The notes: a model not told the origin generated them from the sequence alone. A stretch of DNA of 64,000 nucleotides from Tachypleus tridentatus (GCF_004210375.1 NC_134829.1:57714107-57778106), one strand, 5' to 3'. Shown: positions 11,541 through 23,688, counted from the first letter of the stretch. Program-made: numbers and translations.

Positions 11541-12395
11541 ATTGACAACCAAATCTCTATTCTTGTTCTTCTATATATCTAACACCCAAATCGTTATTCT
11601 TCTCCTTCTATATATCTAACACCCAAATCTCTATTCTTGTCCTTCTATATACCTAACACCCAAATCTCTATTCTTGTCCTTCTATATATCTAACACCCAA
11701 ATTGTTATTCTTGTTCTTCTATATGTCTAACACCCAAATCTCTATTCTTGTCCTTCTATATGTCTAACACCCAAATCGTTATTCTTTCTTGTTTTTCCAC
11801 AAACTTCCACCAACATCTCGATTCTTCTTTGTCTTGCTATTTGAAATACTTTTAAATATTCTTAATATTTTTGTAGAAATCTGGCATCCAAATCTTTATT
11901 TTTCACCTTCATTTTAACTGTTTGACATCCATATCTCTATCTTTCATTGCCTTGCTAATTGTTTCAGGTCAAAATCTTTATTCATACCATTTTCTAAGTA
12001 TTTATTCCTCAGATCTCCATTTTGCATTATCTTTCCCACCGCTTGACATCCAGGTCTAAGTTATTGAACGTCTTCCTAACTAGTTGACACTCAAATCTCT
12101 ATTCTTGCCATTCTATATATCTAACACCCAAATATCTATTCTTCAATGTACAATCCACCACTTCCACCCGTACATGTATTGTTCTCGTCTTGCTATTTGA
12201 AATTCATATATATATTCTTCATATTATAAAAATATGGCATTCAGATCTTTATTTTCCACCTACCTTTAACTGTATGACATCCATATCTATATTCTTCATA
12301 ACATTGCGAAGTACTTGACATTAAGTATTTATTCTTGAGATTTTCATTTTGCATTATCTTACCCACCGCTTGACATCTAAGTGTCTATTTATACT
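11540..12395. repeat. Composite minisatellite, about 37-bp unit with longer super-repeat
   Basis: Six to seven close copies of about 37 bp ('acacccaaatctctattc' + 'ttgtccttctatatatcta') fill 11549-11790. Further right the same theme ('gacatccatatctctattctt') is diverged. It also appears in a longer repeat: 'cattttgcattatct...cccaccgcttgacatc' occurs at about 12012 and 12347, a spacing of about 335 bp. Two expansion scales are therefore superimposed. Confidence 0.75.
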
Positions 12396-13414
12396 GGGGA
12401 GACTTCTGATCAGTCAGACCTTGACATTCTTCTTGAACATTTGCTGTATCCCCACATTTATTAAATGTATATTTTGGGAGATGTTAAAGGATGCAATCCC
12501 CTCTGGTGTGCTGATATTGATAGGAAGGGTCTTTCTGTGGACTATATGCTCTCAGTTCATGAACTGTATCTGATGCTATTCTTGTACATATTTTTAGGCA
12601 CCTACTCAATATCTTACTTCTAATGATCTGTTTGTTTTCCTTCATTTTTCTTGGAGGGTTATTGTAACTCATGGTGCAGTGATAATTTTCCTATAGTTTT
12701 GAGGGAAATTAGCCATGGTTGATGCACTCCGACTCAAATGCTACAGTGGAAGTTGTAACAGACCAACTGATTCATCATTCAAGCAAATATTCATTTTGTA
12801 CCTAAAACTTTGACATATTTCTCACTATATCCTTGTCCATAGTGGTTTCAAGCCTGCCGGCAGGCATAGGAGGCTCAGAAATGGACTTAAGATACCTATT
12901 ACAGACATCCCACACTTTCTAACTACATTGCTTTCCAGCAGACCCCTTTTCATATTTGACAGATCAGGTATTGAAGCCGAAAGGAAACTTGGATTTAGTA
13001 TACCGCTAGCAACTCTTCTACTGGAAATTCAAGTCATATTACCAGGAAGTCGCTGTATAAAATATTTCCAATACCCTCATCAAAAACTTATTTTTACAAC
13101 ACATTTATCTGTTCCTCTGTTTTCTTGGCCATCATGTCTTGGACAAAGTGATTGCCTCTTTCCTATTGGGCCAATTATGTCAATGACTGTAATTGCCCCT
13201 AAACACTGATGGAACTCCAGCTTGCTCTTCATTTGTCTGGCAGTGCATGAGTCAGACCAGATGACGTTCACTATGAGATGCTGCACCATCTTTCTTTCTT
13301 GCTCTTCTTATGGTTGTTTTTTTTACCAGTTTTGGAAGGAAGAACATTTTTCTTGATGCCTGGTGCTAATCTATCTTTTCCAAAGCCTGGGAAGTATTCA
13401 AAAATTCCTTCTAA
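12396..13414. other. Intergenic with unrecognised open frames
   Basis: Frames of 62-93 codons on both strands (12349-12573, 12928-13209 plus; 13080-13289 minus) show no domain. The stretch may be the decayed upstream part of the jockey-type element that starts to be readable at about 13415, but I cannot show it. Confidence 0.3.
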
Positions 13415-13700
13415 TTAACATCCAGTAGCTTTGATAACCTGTCTCTGTAAGATCTTAGAGAGGATTGTTAATGCTTGTCTTGTTTGGTTCCTTGAATCAA
13501 ACAGCTTTTTATTGGCCACCAAGTATGGGTTCCATTGATAGCACTCCATCTTGGACCACCTGATTCCACTTGAAACAGTGACGATCACAGAAGACTTCAA
13601 CAATGAGAGATCACCTTGTTTCTGTCTTCTTCAATCTTGAGCTCTATATCGGTGATATTGTTCTTCCCATGGTCCTTAAGGCAAAATTCTTGATGTTTAT
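13415..13700 (+). pseudogene. Decayed jockey-type LINE reverse transcriptase fragment
   Basis: In-frame text from 13440 reads CLCKILERIVNACLVWFLES, the conserved 'S-C-L-C-K-x-x-E-R-h-h' start of jockey/RTE-like reverse transcriptases. After stops it continues as HSILDHLIPLETV. After a frameshift it reads MRDHLVSVFFNLEL, corresponding to 'HLV-x-V-FFDLEKAYD', with the catalytic Asp region altered (D to N). There are at least three disruptions within 95 codons. It is the N-terminal third of an RT palm, non-functional and old. The downstream palm motifs (RQG, YADD) are not found. Confidence 0.75.
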
Positions 13701-15890
13701 TTTTGACCATAACTTTCTTTCATTCATCATATCAAACAGCTATGTTCTTATATTAGTGAGAGATTTAGTTATATTCTTATCTCCATCTAAGCTACACTTC
13801 AGTAAATTATTAAAAGGATTAATTCTCAAATGCTGGGCTTGGCCTAGTCATTAGCTTACCATACTATAACTTGAGTCCATAGTTTGCATCAAACTGTGTA
13901 AAATCATTCTTTGTGCTTTTGGATTGTGTGTGAATTATAAAAGTAACAACTCTGATCTTATTTTCTGAACAGAATAACTCAAGACATAATGGTGATTTCT
14001 GTCAATTAGTTGAATCTCCTTTGGTTTGGACCATATAGTTCTTTGTGTAGCTTTTCACATACCACCTAATCAGCTACTTAAAAAGCTGACTGTATGAGTT
14101 TTGTTCTTAACTGTTTATGTTGCTTATTCCTTATAAAGATGATGTTTATCATATAAGAGATGAATTAGTGTTTCTTGACCCAACCAACAACTGTTCTTAG
14201 TGTTGATTCTCCTGACATTGAGAGTTACCACTGTTGTTATACTAGTAGGATGAATTTCACTGAATTGAATCCTTTCATTACATTGGTACGTTTTGTTTTT
14301 TAAAGCACTCTATTTTATACTTTTTAAATGAAACAAAGAAACAGTTTTAAAAGCATCAGTTCTCTATACGTTGGTTTCATCTTGCTGTTTACTGTTGATG
14401 AAATATAAACCTACTTTTTATACTAATGGTTCTACTACATTAAATAATTTATTTAATTAAATACTGTGCCCAAGAACACACAATAATAACTTGCAAAAAG
14501 CACACAATGCCACATAACTATTGTTATTTGTCTGGCTTTCTGATAGTACAGTAGGAGCCGTTAAAATCATTTAGGTGATTCCCATGAGAGGAAGTTAAAA
14601 CTGGTTGATGAAATAGACAATTCTCTCTTAAGAAAACAGCATAATATAGTATGTCATTTAATAGATTATAAGTTTCGTTTTTTTAGTGGTAATGGATAAT
14701 ATGCAATGTCAAAGAAAACTTGGCTATTTATGAAAGAGAGGATGTTTATGGTTTTCTAAACAAATAATATTGAAGGTTATAAAAATTGCTTTACTTGAGT
14801 AATATTTACAGTATGAATTCCATATTTCTTGGTAAATAAATTAGAAAAGATACTGACAGAACAAATGTCATAATTTTCTTACTTGTGGAGATTGAGGATT
14901 GTTTTAAATATTTCCTTTTAAAGTTAAAATTTGTTTTATTAACTACATTTTCATACCAAGGTTATTTGAATCACGGACTATGGTAGTGGTTCATAACAGG
15001 AATTGCAAGGAAATGCATACAACTCCAAGAGGTTAACATTTCTTATAAATGTTATCACATTTAACCCTTATGTACTGTACACAACTTTTTGGTACAAGCT
15101 GAATGTGTTACCAATGACTCTAAATTATGATTTGCTAGTTCTCAAGGCTAACTTGTATTGGACATCCAGTTTACGTGATATCGACATTCCTGTCTATACA
15201 TTTCATTACAGTCTTTAAACATAACACTTTATACTTCTATAGAAGAATAGTGAACTATTCAAAAGTCTCCAGTTTTGGGTATCATTTAAAAATCATTGTG
15301 TTTAGATTGTTTGTGAAGGACTAATATCCCTACATTTACTTGGTTTTTTGTAAAGTTTTCTTTACTTGTTTTAACATGTTAGTTTGACTAGTTATTAGCT
15401 TTAGTTGTATGGTTTGTGTTTTTAGTTTGTAAATTCTTTCTTGGACTTGGACAAATCCATTAAAATAGTTTTTTTTTCCTTTTTATTTAAATTGAGAAAC
15501 AACTGAATAAATATCTATAGATATGCAGTAAGAATGGTTGAGATGCTGATACCGATTTGAAAAACGAAACACCAACTACTGGAACATTTTCGAATCGTTG
15601 TCTTTTCTTCATTTTGTTTTATTCTCATAGAAAAGAATAGTCAAGTATCTGAAAGTGCTCCAGCCTTGATTACTATTTTTTTTATAATCTATTGCATCTT
15701 TTTTGTGTGATCCTGTGTTGCTAACTCTCTCATTTGTAGGTACTAATATGTATACACAGTGTTATTATTTCCTTTAAAGTATCCTATTCTTGATTATTTA
15801 TTGAAATATTTTTTGTATTCAGTTACGTTTATTTATACATGTTCTACTAAAATTTTCTGTAAAAATAATCACCAAAAAGTTTAATCTTTC
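13701..15890. other. Intergenic, no gene recognised
   Basis: AT-rich. A 71-codon plus frame (15003-15218) is unrecognised. No RNA gene or repeat was noticed. Confidence 0.45.
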
Positions 15891-16645
15891 TATATAATAT
15901 TGTGCAATTTATTTTGTTCTGAATTTAGTGTGAGTCTTATCTTGCTGTATAATATTGTACAATTTATTTTGTTCTGAATTTAGTGTTAGTCTAATCTTAC
16001 AGTATAATATTGTACAATTTAGTTTGTTCTGAATTTAGTGCTAGTCTAATCTTACAGTATAATATTGTACAATTTAGTTTGTTCTGAATTTAGTGTTAGT
16101 CTAATCTTACAGTATAATATGGTACAATTTATTATGTCTGAATTTAGTGTTAGTCTAATCTTACAGTGTAATATTGTACAATTTATTTTGTTCTGAATTT
16201 AGTGTTAGTCTAATCTTACAGTATAATATTGTACAATTTATTTTGTTCTGAATTTAGTGTTAGTCTAATCTTACAGTATAATATGGTACAATTTATTTTG
16301 TTCTGAATTTAGTGTTAGTCTAATCTTACAGTATAATATTGTACAATTTATTTTGTTCTGAATGTAGTGTTAGTCTAATCTTACAGTATAATATGGTACA
16401 ATTTATTATGTTCTGAATTTAGTGTTAGTCTAATCTTACAGTATAATATTGTACAATTTATTATGTTCTGAATTTAGTGTTAGTCTAATCTTACAGTATA
16501 ATATGGTACAATTTATTATGTTCTGAATTTAGTGTTAGTCTAATCTTACAGTATAATATTGTACAATTTATTATGTTCTGAATTTAGTGTTAGTCTAATC
16601 TTACAGTATAATATTGTACAATTTATTATGTTCTGAATTTAGTGT
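15891..16645. repeat. 55-bp minisatellite, about 14 copies
   Basis: The unit 'ataatattgtacaattta' + 'ttttgttctgaatttagtg' + 'ttagtctaatcttacagt' recurs about 14 times with a period of 54-55 bp. Copies near the left edge are the most diverged. The T/G change in 'atattgtac/atatggtac' and the 'ttttg/ttatg' change mark subtypes, and copies 8-13 alternate between the two, implying a two-unit expansion step. Confidence 0.92.
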
Positions 16646-17316
16646 TTCTACTTTTGAAATGAAGCAGATTTTGATATGTAGTGTAACCTTGTTTATTAGG
16701 TAAGTACTGACTCAACTTTGCTTTTTTCTTTATTATAATTTTCTATGAATTTGATTTCTGTTTTCATGTCGTTTACAGAGTTAAATATTTAGCTATAAAA
16801 ATGTTATTGCAAAAACCAATTTAAATACTATTTGAGTGACGTTGAATAAATTATTATTGGATGTTACTTATTTTGTAACAACAGCAGTGTCTTCATACAT
16901 GAAATGAAGGTGATTGCTACAAAAGAGAATAGAGAATGCTTTGACATACAGAAAAAGCTATCATGATGCATGCATTTCCTAGTACTGTTGACAATATAAT
17001 AATTAAGGATTTGAGGCTGATGAAGGCTTATAAGCTACGAGTTAACATGTTTCCAGTTATGCTCTGAAATTGATACTGTTTCTTGGAGAAAGATGGCCAA
17101 AGAAATTGAAATTGCAGTAAAACTGTTCAACACATGCTTATCACATCCTAAGGTGCAACTCCAATAGACTTGTGGGCCTTTGTTTTACTTAAAGATGGTC
17201 TTGATAGCCAAACTTCATATGTGGTATTGGAAAATCCATCAAGATGCTTGGGCTGTGATTGACCCCACCATTTATTACAGAATCTTAACATGTTGTGGAA
17301 ATAGTGTTGAATAATA
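16646..17316. other. Intergenic; possible decayed transposase, not callable
   Basis: AT-rich with no long plus frame. The part next to the mariner-like element (17090-17310) contains short peptide-like stretches in broken frames, too weak to assign. Confidence 0.3.
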
Positions 17317-17556
17317 CAGGGTGTTTGGAAAGTCACTGTGCACATATATATTTATTAACAGACGTGTTTAAATATAGAATACAGGAGGTAAATATGAATG
17401 ACAATCATAAACAATGTTGAAAGTATCCCTCGTTGGTATCAATACAGGCCTGGATCCTTCTTATTTTGTTTGTAAACACCGCTATCAGTTGCTGGCTTGA
17501 AATAGACTGAATAAACTATGGTTACAAAACTTCACGGTGACTTTCCAAACACCCTG
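17317..17556. mobile_element. Mariner-like MITE (240 bp)
   Basis: The left terminus CAGGGTGTTTGGAAAGTCAC is matched by the reverse complement of the right terminus (gtgactttccaaacaccctg), a perfect 20-bp inverted repeat that continues with few mismatches. Flanking TA dinucleotides at 17315-17316 and 17557-17558 fit the TA duplication of the Tc1/mariner superfamily. There is no coding capacity. Confidence 0.85.
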
Positions 17557-18114
17557 TAGAACATAATCACTCGAGTTGCATTTTGAACACTGTTTTTAAT
17601 ATAGTACAGTTAACCTAAACAGTACAAAAACTATTTTTAATTTTTATAAGCTTCAGTTTCTTTCCATATATTCTTTTGCATTCCACGTGCTTATGTAAAT
17701 GAGCCATAACTTATTTTAAATACATGTAAAAAGAATTTATCCACTTACAAACTTAAGTCACAAAAAAATCTATATATATACTTCAAACACCATCCCAGGA
17801 AGACCTGTTTTATCATTCCTTTTCTAACAGTTTTCAATATCCAGTGAGAAAATGCCTTTATTTGAACTAAGTAAAGACAGGCCACTCCACTAGACAACTT
17901 GAATCTGAAGAAGCTGCAGGTAAACAAGTTTTGAAATTTATTTTCTAAAGTTTACCAGTTTGTTTTACATTATTTATTGTGCTAAATACTAAATAATTTT
18001 GCATGCATAAATGATTTAAGCTTTTCTTAACATTTTCTCTAGCTGTAGCTATATCTGTAAAACAAAAAACACATTCAAATGGTATATTTCTGTGAATTTT
18101 AATAAGTTTTTTTG
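17557..18114. other. Intergenic, nothing recognised
   Basis: Minus frames of 60-68 codons (17745-17927, 17945-18151) show no motif. Confidence 0.4.
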
Positions 18115-18245
18115 CAGCAATGAGATGCAAACCATGGATCCTCAGATTCACTGTCTAACCTGTTAACTGTTATTCTTTAGGCTAGACTAGACCTAGTGGT
18201 TATTATGCAGGATTGTGAATTTGAGAGTCCGTGGTTTGCATTCCA
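18115..18245. repeat. Inverted pair of divergent tRNA-like SINE heads
   Basis: At 18180-18245 (+) 'gacctagtggttattatgc' and 'gtccgtggtttgcattcc' resemble degraded A and B boxes. At 18115-18165 the same head occurs on the minus strand ('atccatggtttgcatctc'). Both are followed by 'attg[ct]tg[ct]aaaaaa'. They look like a second SINE subfamily with a diverged head, arranged as an inverted pair. Confidence 0.5.
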
Positions 18246-19734
18246 TTGTTGTAAAAAAATAATGTTGTGTGTTTTGTCTGTGAGTGTACAGACATGACAA
18301 AGGTAATCCATCAATTTCTTCTTTCAGACCTGTCAGCTCTTGAGATATAGCTCTTCATATTTTTCATTCCATATATCCTTTCCACAGTTGGAACTTTGTC
18401 TGTGTGGTTGTCTCATTTGCAAGCTCAATGAGGTGACAGCATATGAGCTCAGAATTAAGAACCTTTTTAAGGAATATAGCATCTGTAACTTTTTTAGGAA
18501 GTTTATCAAATTCTCATAATTCTATATGTGCACTTATAAATAATTACCACATATTATATGTCCTCAAATACATATAACAGAACAAGTACTTAAAAGTTTC
18601 AGCTTCCTGGCCTTGCCTTCCCAGTAATATAGATTTGTTTCTCATTGTCAGCCAAACATCGTGTTCTGTGTTAGAGTAATAAAAAATAAGTTTGAGAATT
18701 GGATCATGGCTAACTGTGAACAAACAATACAAACAAGTGTGTGTATCTATATATATAAATGTATATATACACTTAAGTAGTATATTTAATGTAAGCAAAT
18801 TAAAGATCTGAACAGTTGTTTAACAGTATTTTTTATAATTAAATAATACTAACAGAAACATTCTAAAACAGTGATTATAATAATAATGACTTTAGAAAGA
18901 TATCCATTTAATCACACAAGACTTAAAAACCTAGTAGCTGCATAAAAAATGAAATTCACTATAAATAAGCATAAGAATAATTCTGTATTGTGTTTGTTTG
19001 CGACCCAGCTAAGATGGACATAATAGAGTGTAACACACGTGCCACATAATTTTCGAAATAACTTGATGTGACAGGTATAACACATCATATGTGTCACACT
19101 GAACTTTGGACATCACTTGTTGTTTGTACATATTTGTTTAAAATTAATTTGTTTTATTAAATAGCATACACAAATTGAAAGGTCGAATGTTAAAACACAG
19201 TTTTTCATATACAGATAACCCCTTCACACTTTCACATGCAGTGAATAGTATTGCACTCTTTGTGAAGGAATATATGCTGATTTCAGTTTTCAGATACATT
19301 TCTACTTGTAAACAAAGAATCTTTTTTCATTAAATGTACAGATTCTGTAGTGTACCTGTCAAATCATGAGTGAAACTAGTTTAACTGTATTCCTGTACAA
19401 ATGCGTGGTAACACAGGAGTTCTTTTGGGTGAATGAAAATTTTCCTCACTTATTTAATATCAACTAATTTAAATCATTTTGGTATCTCTTTAATGGTTAA
19501 TAAATGTATTCTAATATTAAAATAACTTCCTTAAAACTACCAACTCTATTAAAATTCAAACCAACCTTTTACTTGACCAACTACATGTTAGGACAAGTGC
19601 TATGATATTAGTTTTAAACAGTTTGAAAATAGTGTAGTTAAAGGGTTCTGCTGTACTACTTTAGTTGGGTTTAGTTTTGGGTTTTAGGTATTGTACAATC
19701 CAAAGAACAGGGAAGTACAAAAGTCTTTGTAAAA
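18246..19734. other. Intergenic, no gene recognised
   Basis: AT-rich; frames of 84 and 61 codons on the minus strand (18544-18798, 18912-19097) are Cys/Tyr-rich without recognisable structure. Confidence 0.4.
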
Positions 19735-19978
19735 GCATCATCCTAGTGGTTAATGTACACAGACTGTAACTTTAGGGATTCATAGTTTGTAACTCATTAT
19801 CACAAAAATACCCCTCACACTTTCAAGTTGTAGATGCATTGTAAGAATGATGGATAAATTTCTTTACTTGGTCAGATAAAAGAAACCCAAAAGTTGTCAC
19901 TTCTTGTATACCAGTTAACAATTAGGGATGGCTATCTGTACATAACCCTTATGTAGCTTTGCACAACAGTTTAGGTTA
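19735..19978 (+). mobile_element. Degenerate SINE, divergent head subfamily
   Basis: The head 'tcctagtggttaatgtaca' and 'attcatagtttgtaactca' resembles the heads at 18115-18245. The tail 'aattagggatggctatctg' and 'ccttatgtagctttgcac' matches the standard SINE tail. The body is heavily mutated, so this links the divergent head to the common tail. Confidence 0.6.
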
Positions 19979-20114
19979 TTTCTAGTTTTATTGAGTTAAA
20001 ACACAGCCACAAAAAATCAGTATCTGACTCTGAAAAAGCCTAAAATGAAAATTCAATAAAAATATTGGGAAAGAAGTGAATGCACTTAGAAATTTAACAT
20101 CTGTAAAGAAGATA

Positions 20115-20440
20115 AAATATTGTGTAGCAGACTTAGCTACATATATAAATATTGTGTGTCAGGCTTATCTACATATATAAATATAGTGTGGAAGGCTTAG
20201 CTACATATATAAATTTTTGTGGAGGCTTAGCTACATATATAATTTTTTGTGTGAGAGGCTTAGCTACATATATAAATCTTGTGTGGCAGGCTTAGCTACA
20301 TATATAAATCTTGTGTGGAAGGCTTAGCTACATATATAAATCTTGTGTGGAAGGCTTAGCTACATATATAAATCTTGTGTGGCAGGCTTAGCTACATTAT
20401 AAATATTGTGTGGCAGGCTTAGCTACATATATATGTATAG
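20115..20440. repeat. 32-bp tandem repeat, 10 copies
   Basis: The unit 'gtgtggaaggcttagctac' + 'atatataaatctt' repeats with 'ggctta' at 20162, 20194, 20224, 20258, 20289, 20321, 20353, 20385 and 20417, plus a diverged first copy near 20129. The period is mostly exactly 32. Confidence 0.92.
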
Positions 20441-20520
20441 TGATTTTATTAATGGTTTCCATTAAAATTTCTTTTCTTACTTAATCCCAAATATGGAAAT
20501 ATTTATTAAGTACCAAAGCA

Positions 20521-20720
20521 TTTGCCAAACATGCTCGCCCTTTCAGCCGTGGGGTCATTATAATGTGATGGTCAATCCCACTGTCCACTGGTAAAAGAGT
20601 AGCCAAAGAGTTGGTGATGACTAGCTGCCTTTCCTCTAGTCTTACACTTTAAATTGGGGACGGCTAGCACAGATAGCCCTCGAGTAGCTTTGCGTGAAAA
20701 ACAAAAAAAAACAAAACAAT
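20521..20720 (+). mobile_element. SINE lacking the tRNA head
   Basis: It starts in the body ('catgctcgccctttcagcc') and runs through 'gatgactagctgcctttcc' and 'gacggctagcacagatagcc' to 'gtagctttgcgtgaaaaac' and an A-rich tail. The 5' end is truncated. Confidence 0.85.
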
Positions 20721-20912
20721 TACCTGTATTATAGTTCGTCCTGCCTGGTCCTAAATCTCTAGTTCTACCACAAAACAAACCCATGTCCTTAAATAAACAT
20801 TTCAAGTTAACAACAAAGGAGTATTGTCCATATAAGAAATGGAAGCCATGTTTCTACAATATATGTTGAAAGAACATTTAGTATTTTTCTATCAGCTAAG
20901 TATGACGTCAAT

Positions 20913-21182
20913 TTGTTTCTTTTTTTGAATTGCGCGCAAAGCTGCACGAGGGCTATCTGCGCTAGCCGTTCCTAATTAGAGAGTAGAGGGAAGGCAGCTA
21001 GTCGTCACCACCCACCGCCAATTTGTGGGCTACTCTTTACCAACGAACAGTGGAATTGACCGCCATATTATTATGCCCCACGGCTGAAAGGGCGAGCATA
21101 TTTGGTGCAATGGGAATTTGAAACCGCGACATTCAAATTACGAATCGAGCGCCTTAAACCACCTGGCCAAGCTGGGCCTATG
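20913..21182 (-). mobile_element. tRNA-derived SINE, full length
   Basis: The best-preserved copy in the window. The minus-strand head 'cccagcttggccaggtgg' (A box) and the diverged B-box region 'tcgcggtttcaaattccc' precede the body and the tail 'tagctttgcgcgcaattc'. Words of this tail recur at 150, 5084, 6083, 11041 and 20521 in the window. Confidence 0.9.
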
Positions 21183-21447
21183 ATATCATGAGCTTGCAAT
21201 TAATTCATACGGAAGCAGTCTAATATATCGTACATAATCAAAGTGTTTCCTTTCTAAGAGTTGATTTTCGCTTTTTCCCTACTAAAAAAAGCTTTATTAC
21301 TAACTAAAAACATTTTGTTACATAATATAGCCTTTAAACCATAAGTATTTCTTACATGAGAAATTTTCTGAATAATAAATGTTATATGTATAATAGTATT
21401 AAAAAAAAAATCTTGAATGTTACGTTGACCTCTTTCATGGCATAAAG

Positions 21448-21629
21448 CAGTGGTTCCCAACCTTTTTTATGCCTCGCATCCCTAAAAAATTTAATATGTT
21501 CTCGCACCCCTCACAATAATTATTTATTTAACAATAAAGGTGAAGGTGGACAAAACAAATATTATTTCACTACCTCTGAACGCTATCTCTCACCCTCAAG
21601 GGTGCGAGCATCCCTGATGGGAATCACTG
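21448..21629. mobile_element. Short hAT-like MITE (182 bp)
   Basis: The ends CAGTGGTTCCCAACC and (reverse complement of the right end) CAGTGATTCCCATC form imperfect inverted repeats. The 8-bp flanks gcataaag (21440-21447) and gtataaag (21630-21637) match at 7 of 8 positions. The internal 'ctcgcaccc' and 'gggtgcgag' extend the symmetry. Confidence 0.75.
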
Positions 21630-21637
21630 GTATAAAG

Positions 21638-21974
21638 GAAGAAGTCCCAATTCATCTCATTTTAAAATACACGCAAAATTGGAACTTTAATATAATTTAA
21701 TATATAGACAATAAATTATTTAAATCACTAAAAATTTAAGCGAAATAAATAATTTATAAGTAAATTAGCGTTTCGTAATTACTATTTTCATATTAAAATG
21801 TAAAAAAAACTAATAAAATGTAATAAGAAAAAATAATAATTTATAATGAATTTGAAAACTTGATTTTTTCATAACTTGCAACTCGTGCTCGTAACTGTGT
21901 ATTACCTCTTTGATGTCACGTGATGTGCAGATACTTCGGACATTCTGTTAAATGATGTTGTTTTTTGCATACTT
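21638..21974. other. AT-rich spacer before the tRNA array
   Basis: Very A/T-rich with no frame or repeat recognised. Array homology begins to be readable at about 21975. Confidence 0.5.
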
Positions 21975-22832
21975 AGCTTTTTTGTACGTGACACAGAAGA
22001 TTCGATCATGACAATAAGTCACGAAGCATCACACACCAACTTTACTGAATGAAGAAGTTTTATAAAAGTAAAGAAATCAGACAAAAATTGATAAACATAA
22101 CAAATAATCTTCAAGAAAACATTGCTGTTTAAGAGGCAGTCGCTTCTCTACCACGTTAGACTTTCATATCCTGTTTGTAAAGACATTTTATTCGCTATCT
22201 GTAGGTCGTTTATTTCCAATTCAAATAAACGAAAATATAAGCCTTCTCAGACGTGGGGAGAGTTATGATGTGATTGGCCATTCCACCGTTAGGTAAAAAA
22301 TAAAGAAGATCAAATAGTTAGTGGTGAATGATGTTGAATAGTTGCCTTTGCTCATATCCATCACTTGTAAGTTGGAGATGATAACGCATATTGCAAACTA
22401 GTAGATCTGAAAGTGATTTCAAAGAAACACGTATGGGTGAAAGAACGATACATCCTATATTTATCTCATGTGATTAGTTGATACAGCATGACTGGTAATT
22501 CTCAATAAACACTGAAGAGGTCGTGATCTCTATATATTTCCTAAACAACCAGGTGAGGACATTATCATAACCTCAAACAAGGTTCTTGTAACAACGATTC
22601 AACTTATTCACGCGTTTAAAAAAAAAATAGCTCAGAAACACTATCGAAACACGATTAAAAAATTACATATCAGGTAGTTCGTCAAACGTACCATGATTAC
22701 TCGAATACCTTTAGAGCACAACCCATATCGAGGCAGTGTATGCATTGTATTAAATGCTAATCCTTTTTGGTTTATTAAACTACAGTCACACGAATTTCTG
22801 AAGGTGGTTACAAGTATAGGAGAAACTCGGTG
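21975..22832 (-). repeat. Diverged terminal unit of the tRNA-Val array
   Basis: Aligns by eye with 35450-36250: shared 'agattcgatcatgac', 'agaaatcagacaaaa', 'cttcaagaaaacattgctgt', 'agtcacacgaatttctga' and 'gttacaagta'. Divergence is far greater than between internal units, and the segment ends just before the place where the tRNA gene should follow. It is interrupted there by a Penelope-like element. It marks the outer edge of the array. Confidence 0.8.
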
Positions 22833-22834
22833 AT

Positions 22835-23688
22835 GACAAGAAACCCACTTGTTGAGAAATTTATATGCAAAAACGGCTCGTTTGGGCTGAGAAAACACTT
22901 TACATAGAAGAGCGAACAACGTTTCGACCTTCTTCGGTCATCGTCAGGTTCACAAAGAAAGAGGTAACTGACCGGAAGCTGACCACATGTTTGAAAGGGG
23001 TTGTGTAATTGTGTGTCGAAATGTAGAGGGCGGTATTAGATGTTTGAATATATAATTTTATTTATTTTATTAATATAGGTATAAAGGCGTTCCTTTATAT
23101 TGGTTTATTTTGGGTTTAAGTTGTTGTATAAGTAAGGCTTCTTTAATTTTGCGTTTGTTTATGTTTGTTTCTTTATTTAGTATTTGAGTGTTTTCTATGG
23201 TTATGTTGTGTTTATTTGACTTGCAGTTTTCAAAACGTGAAGGTGACTTTTATGTTCTTTGAATCTGGTTTCCATTTTTCTACTTGTTTCTAATATAGAA
23301 GTCGTGGCAGTTATCACATTGTATTTTATAAATAATGTTGGTGTGGTGTTTGTCAGTGTAGTTTTACATAGTATAGACCTCAGTTTTGTGCCGGGTTTTG
23401 AATAAATTTGGTATTAATTGAATGTCATATTTTGTTACTAATTTTGCCAAATGTTGGTTATTTGTTTGCTGATGTCAGGAATGTATGGTATACAGGAGTA
23501 TATGGTTCGTGGTGGTTTTGATCTCGTGAGCTATATTTACTTTAGTTGGTTGATTTTGCTTTCTGTCTAGGTGTGTGCGTATAATGTTTTCACGGTTTGT
23601 GGAGGAAACTTATTGATGTTGATGAAGTATTGTTTTATTTTGTCTAATTCATCGTTAATTTTATCTGGTGAGTATAGTTTTATGGCAA
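22835..23688 (-). mobile_element. Penelope-like element fragment inside the array edge
   Basis: On the minus strand the same polyprotein C-terminus as at 9050-9759 can be followed (linker, Cys-rich block, then the GIY-YIG block, then the Lys-rich tail) with several stops and frameshifts. The YIG motif itself is hit by a 2-base deletion. The terminal block 'cctctttctttgtgaacctg' lies at 22947-22966 in inverse. Array sequence resumes at about 23689 past the position of the tRNA gene, so roughly 260 bp of the unit, including the tRNA, is missing. Confidence 0.85.

Noticed and set aside
16880..17316. Decayed Tc1/mariner transposase next to the MITE
   Set aside because: Only vague similarity in broken frames (for example a Trp-rich stretch near 17265); I could not anchor any catalytic Asp motif.
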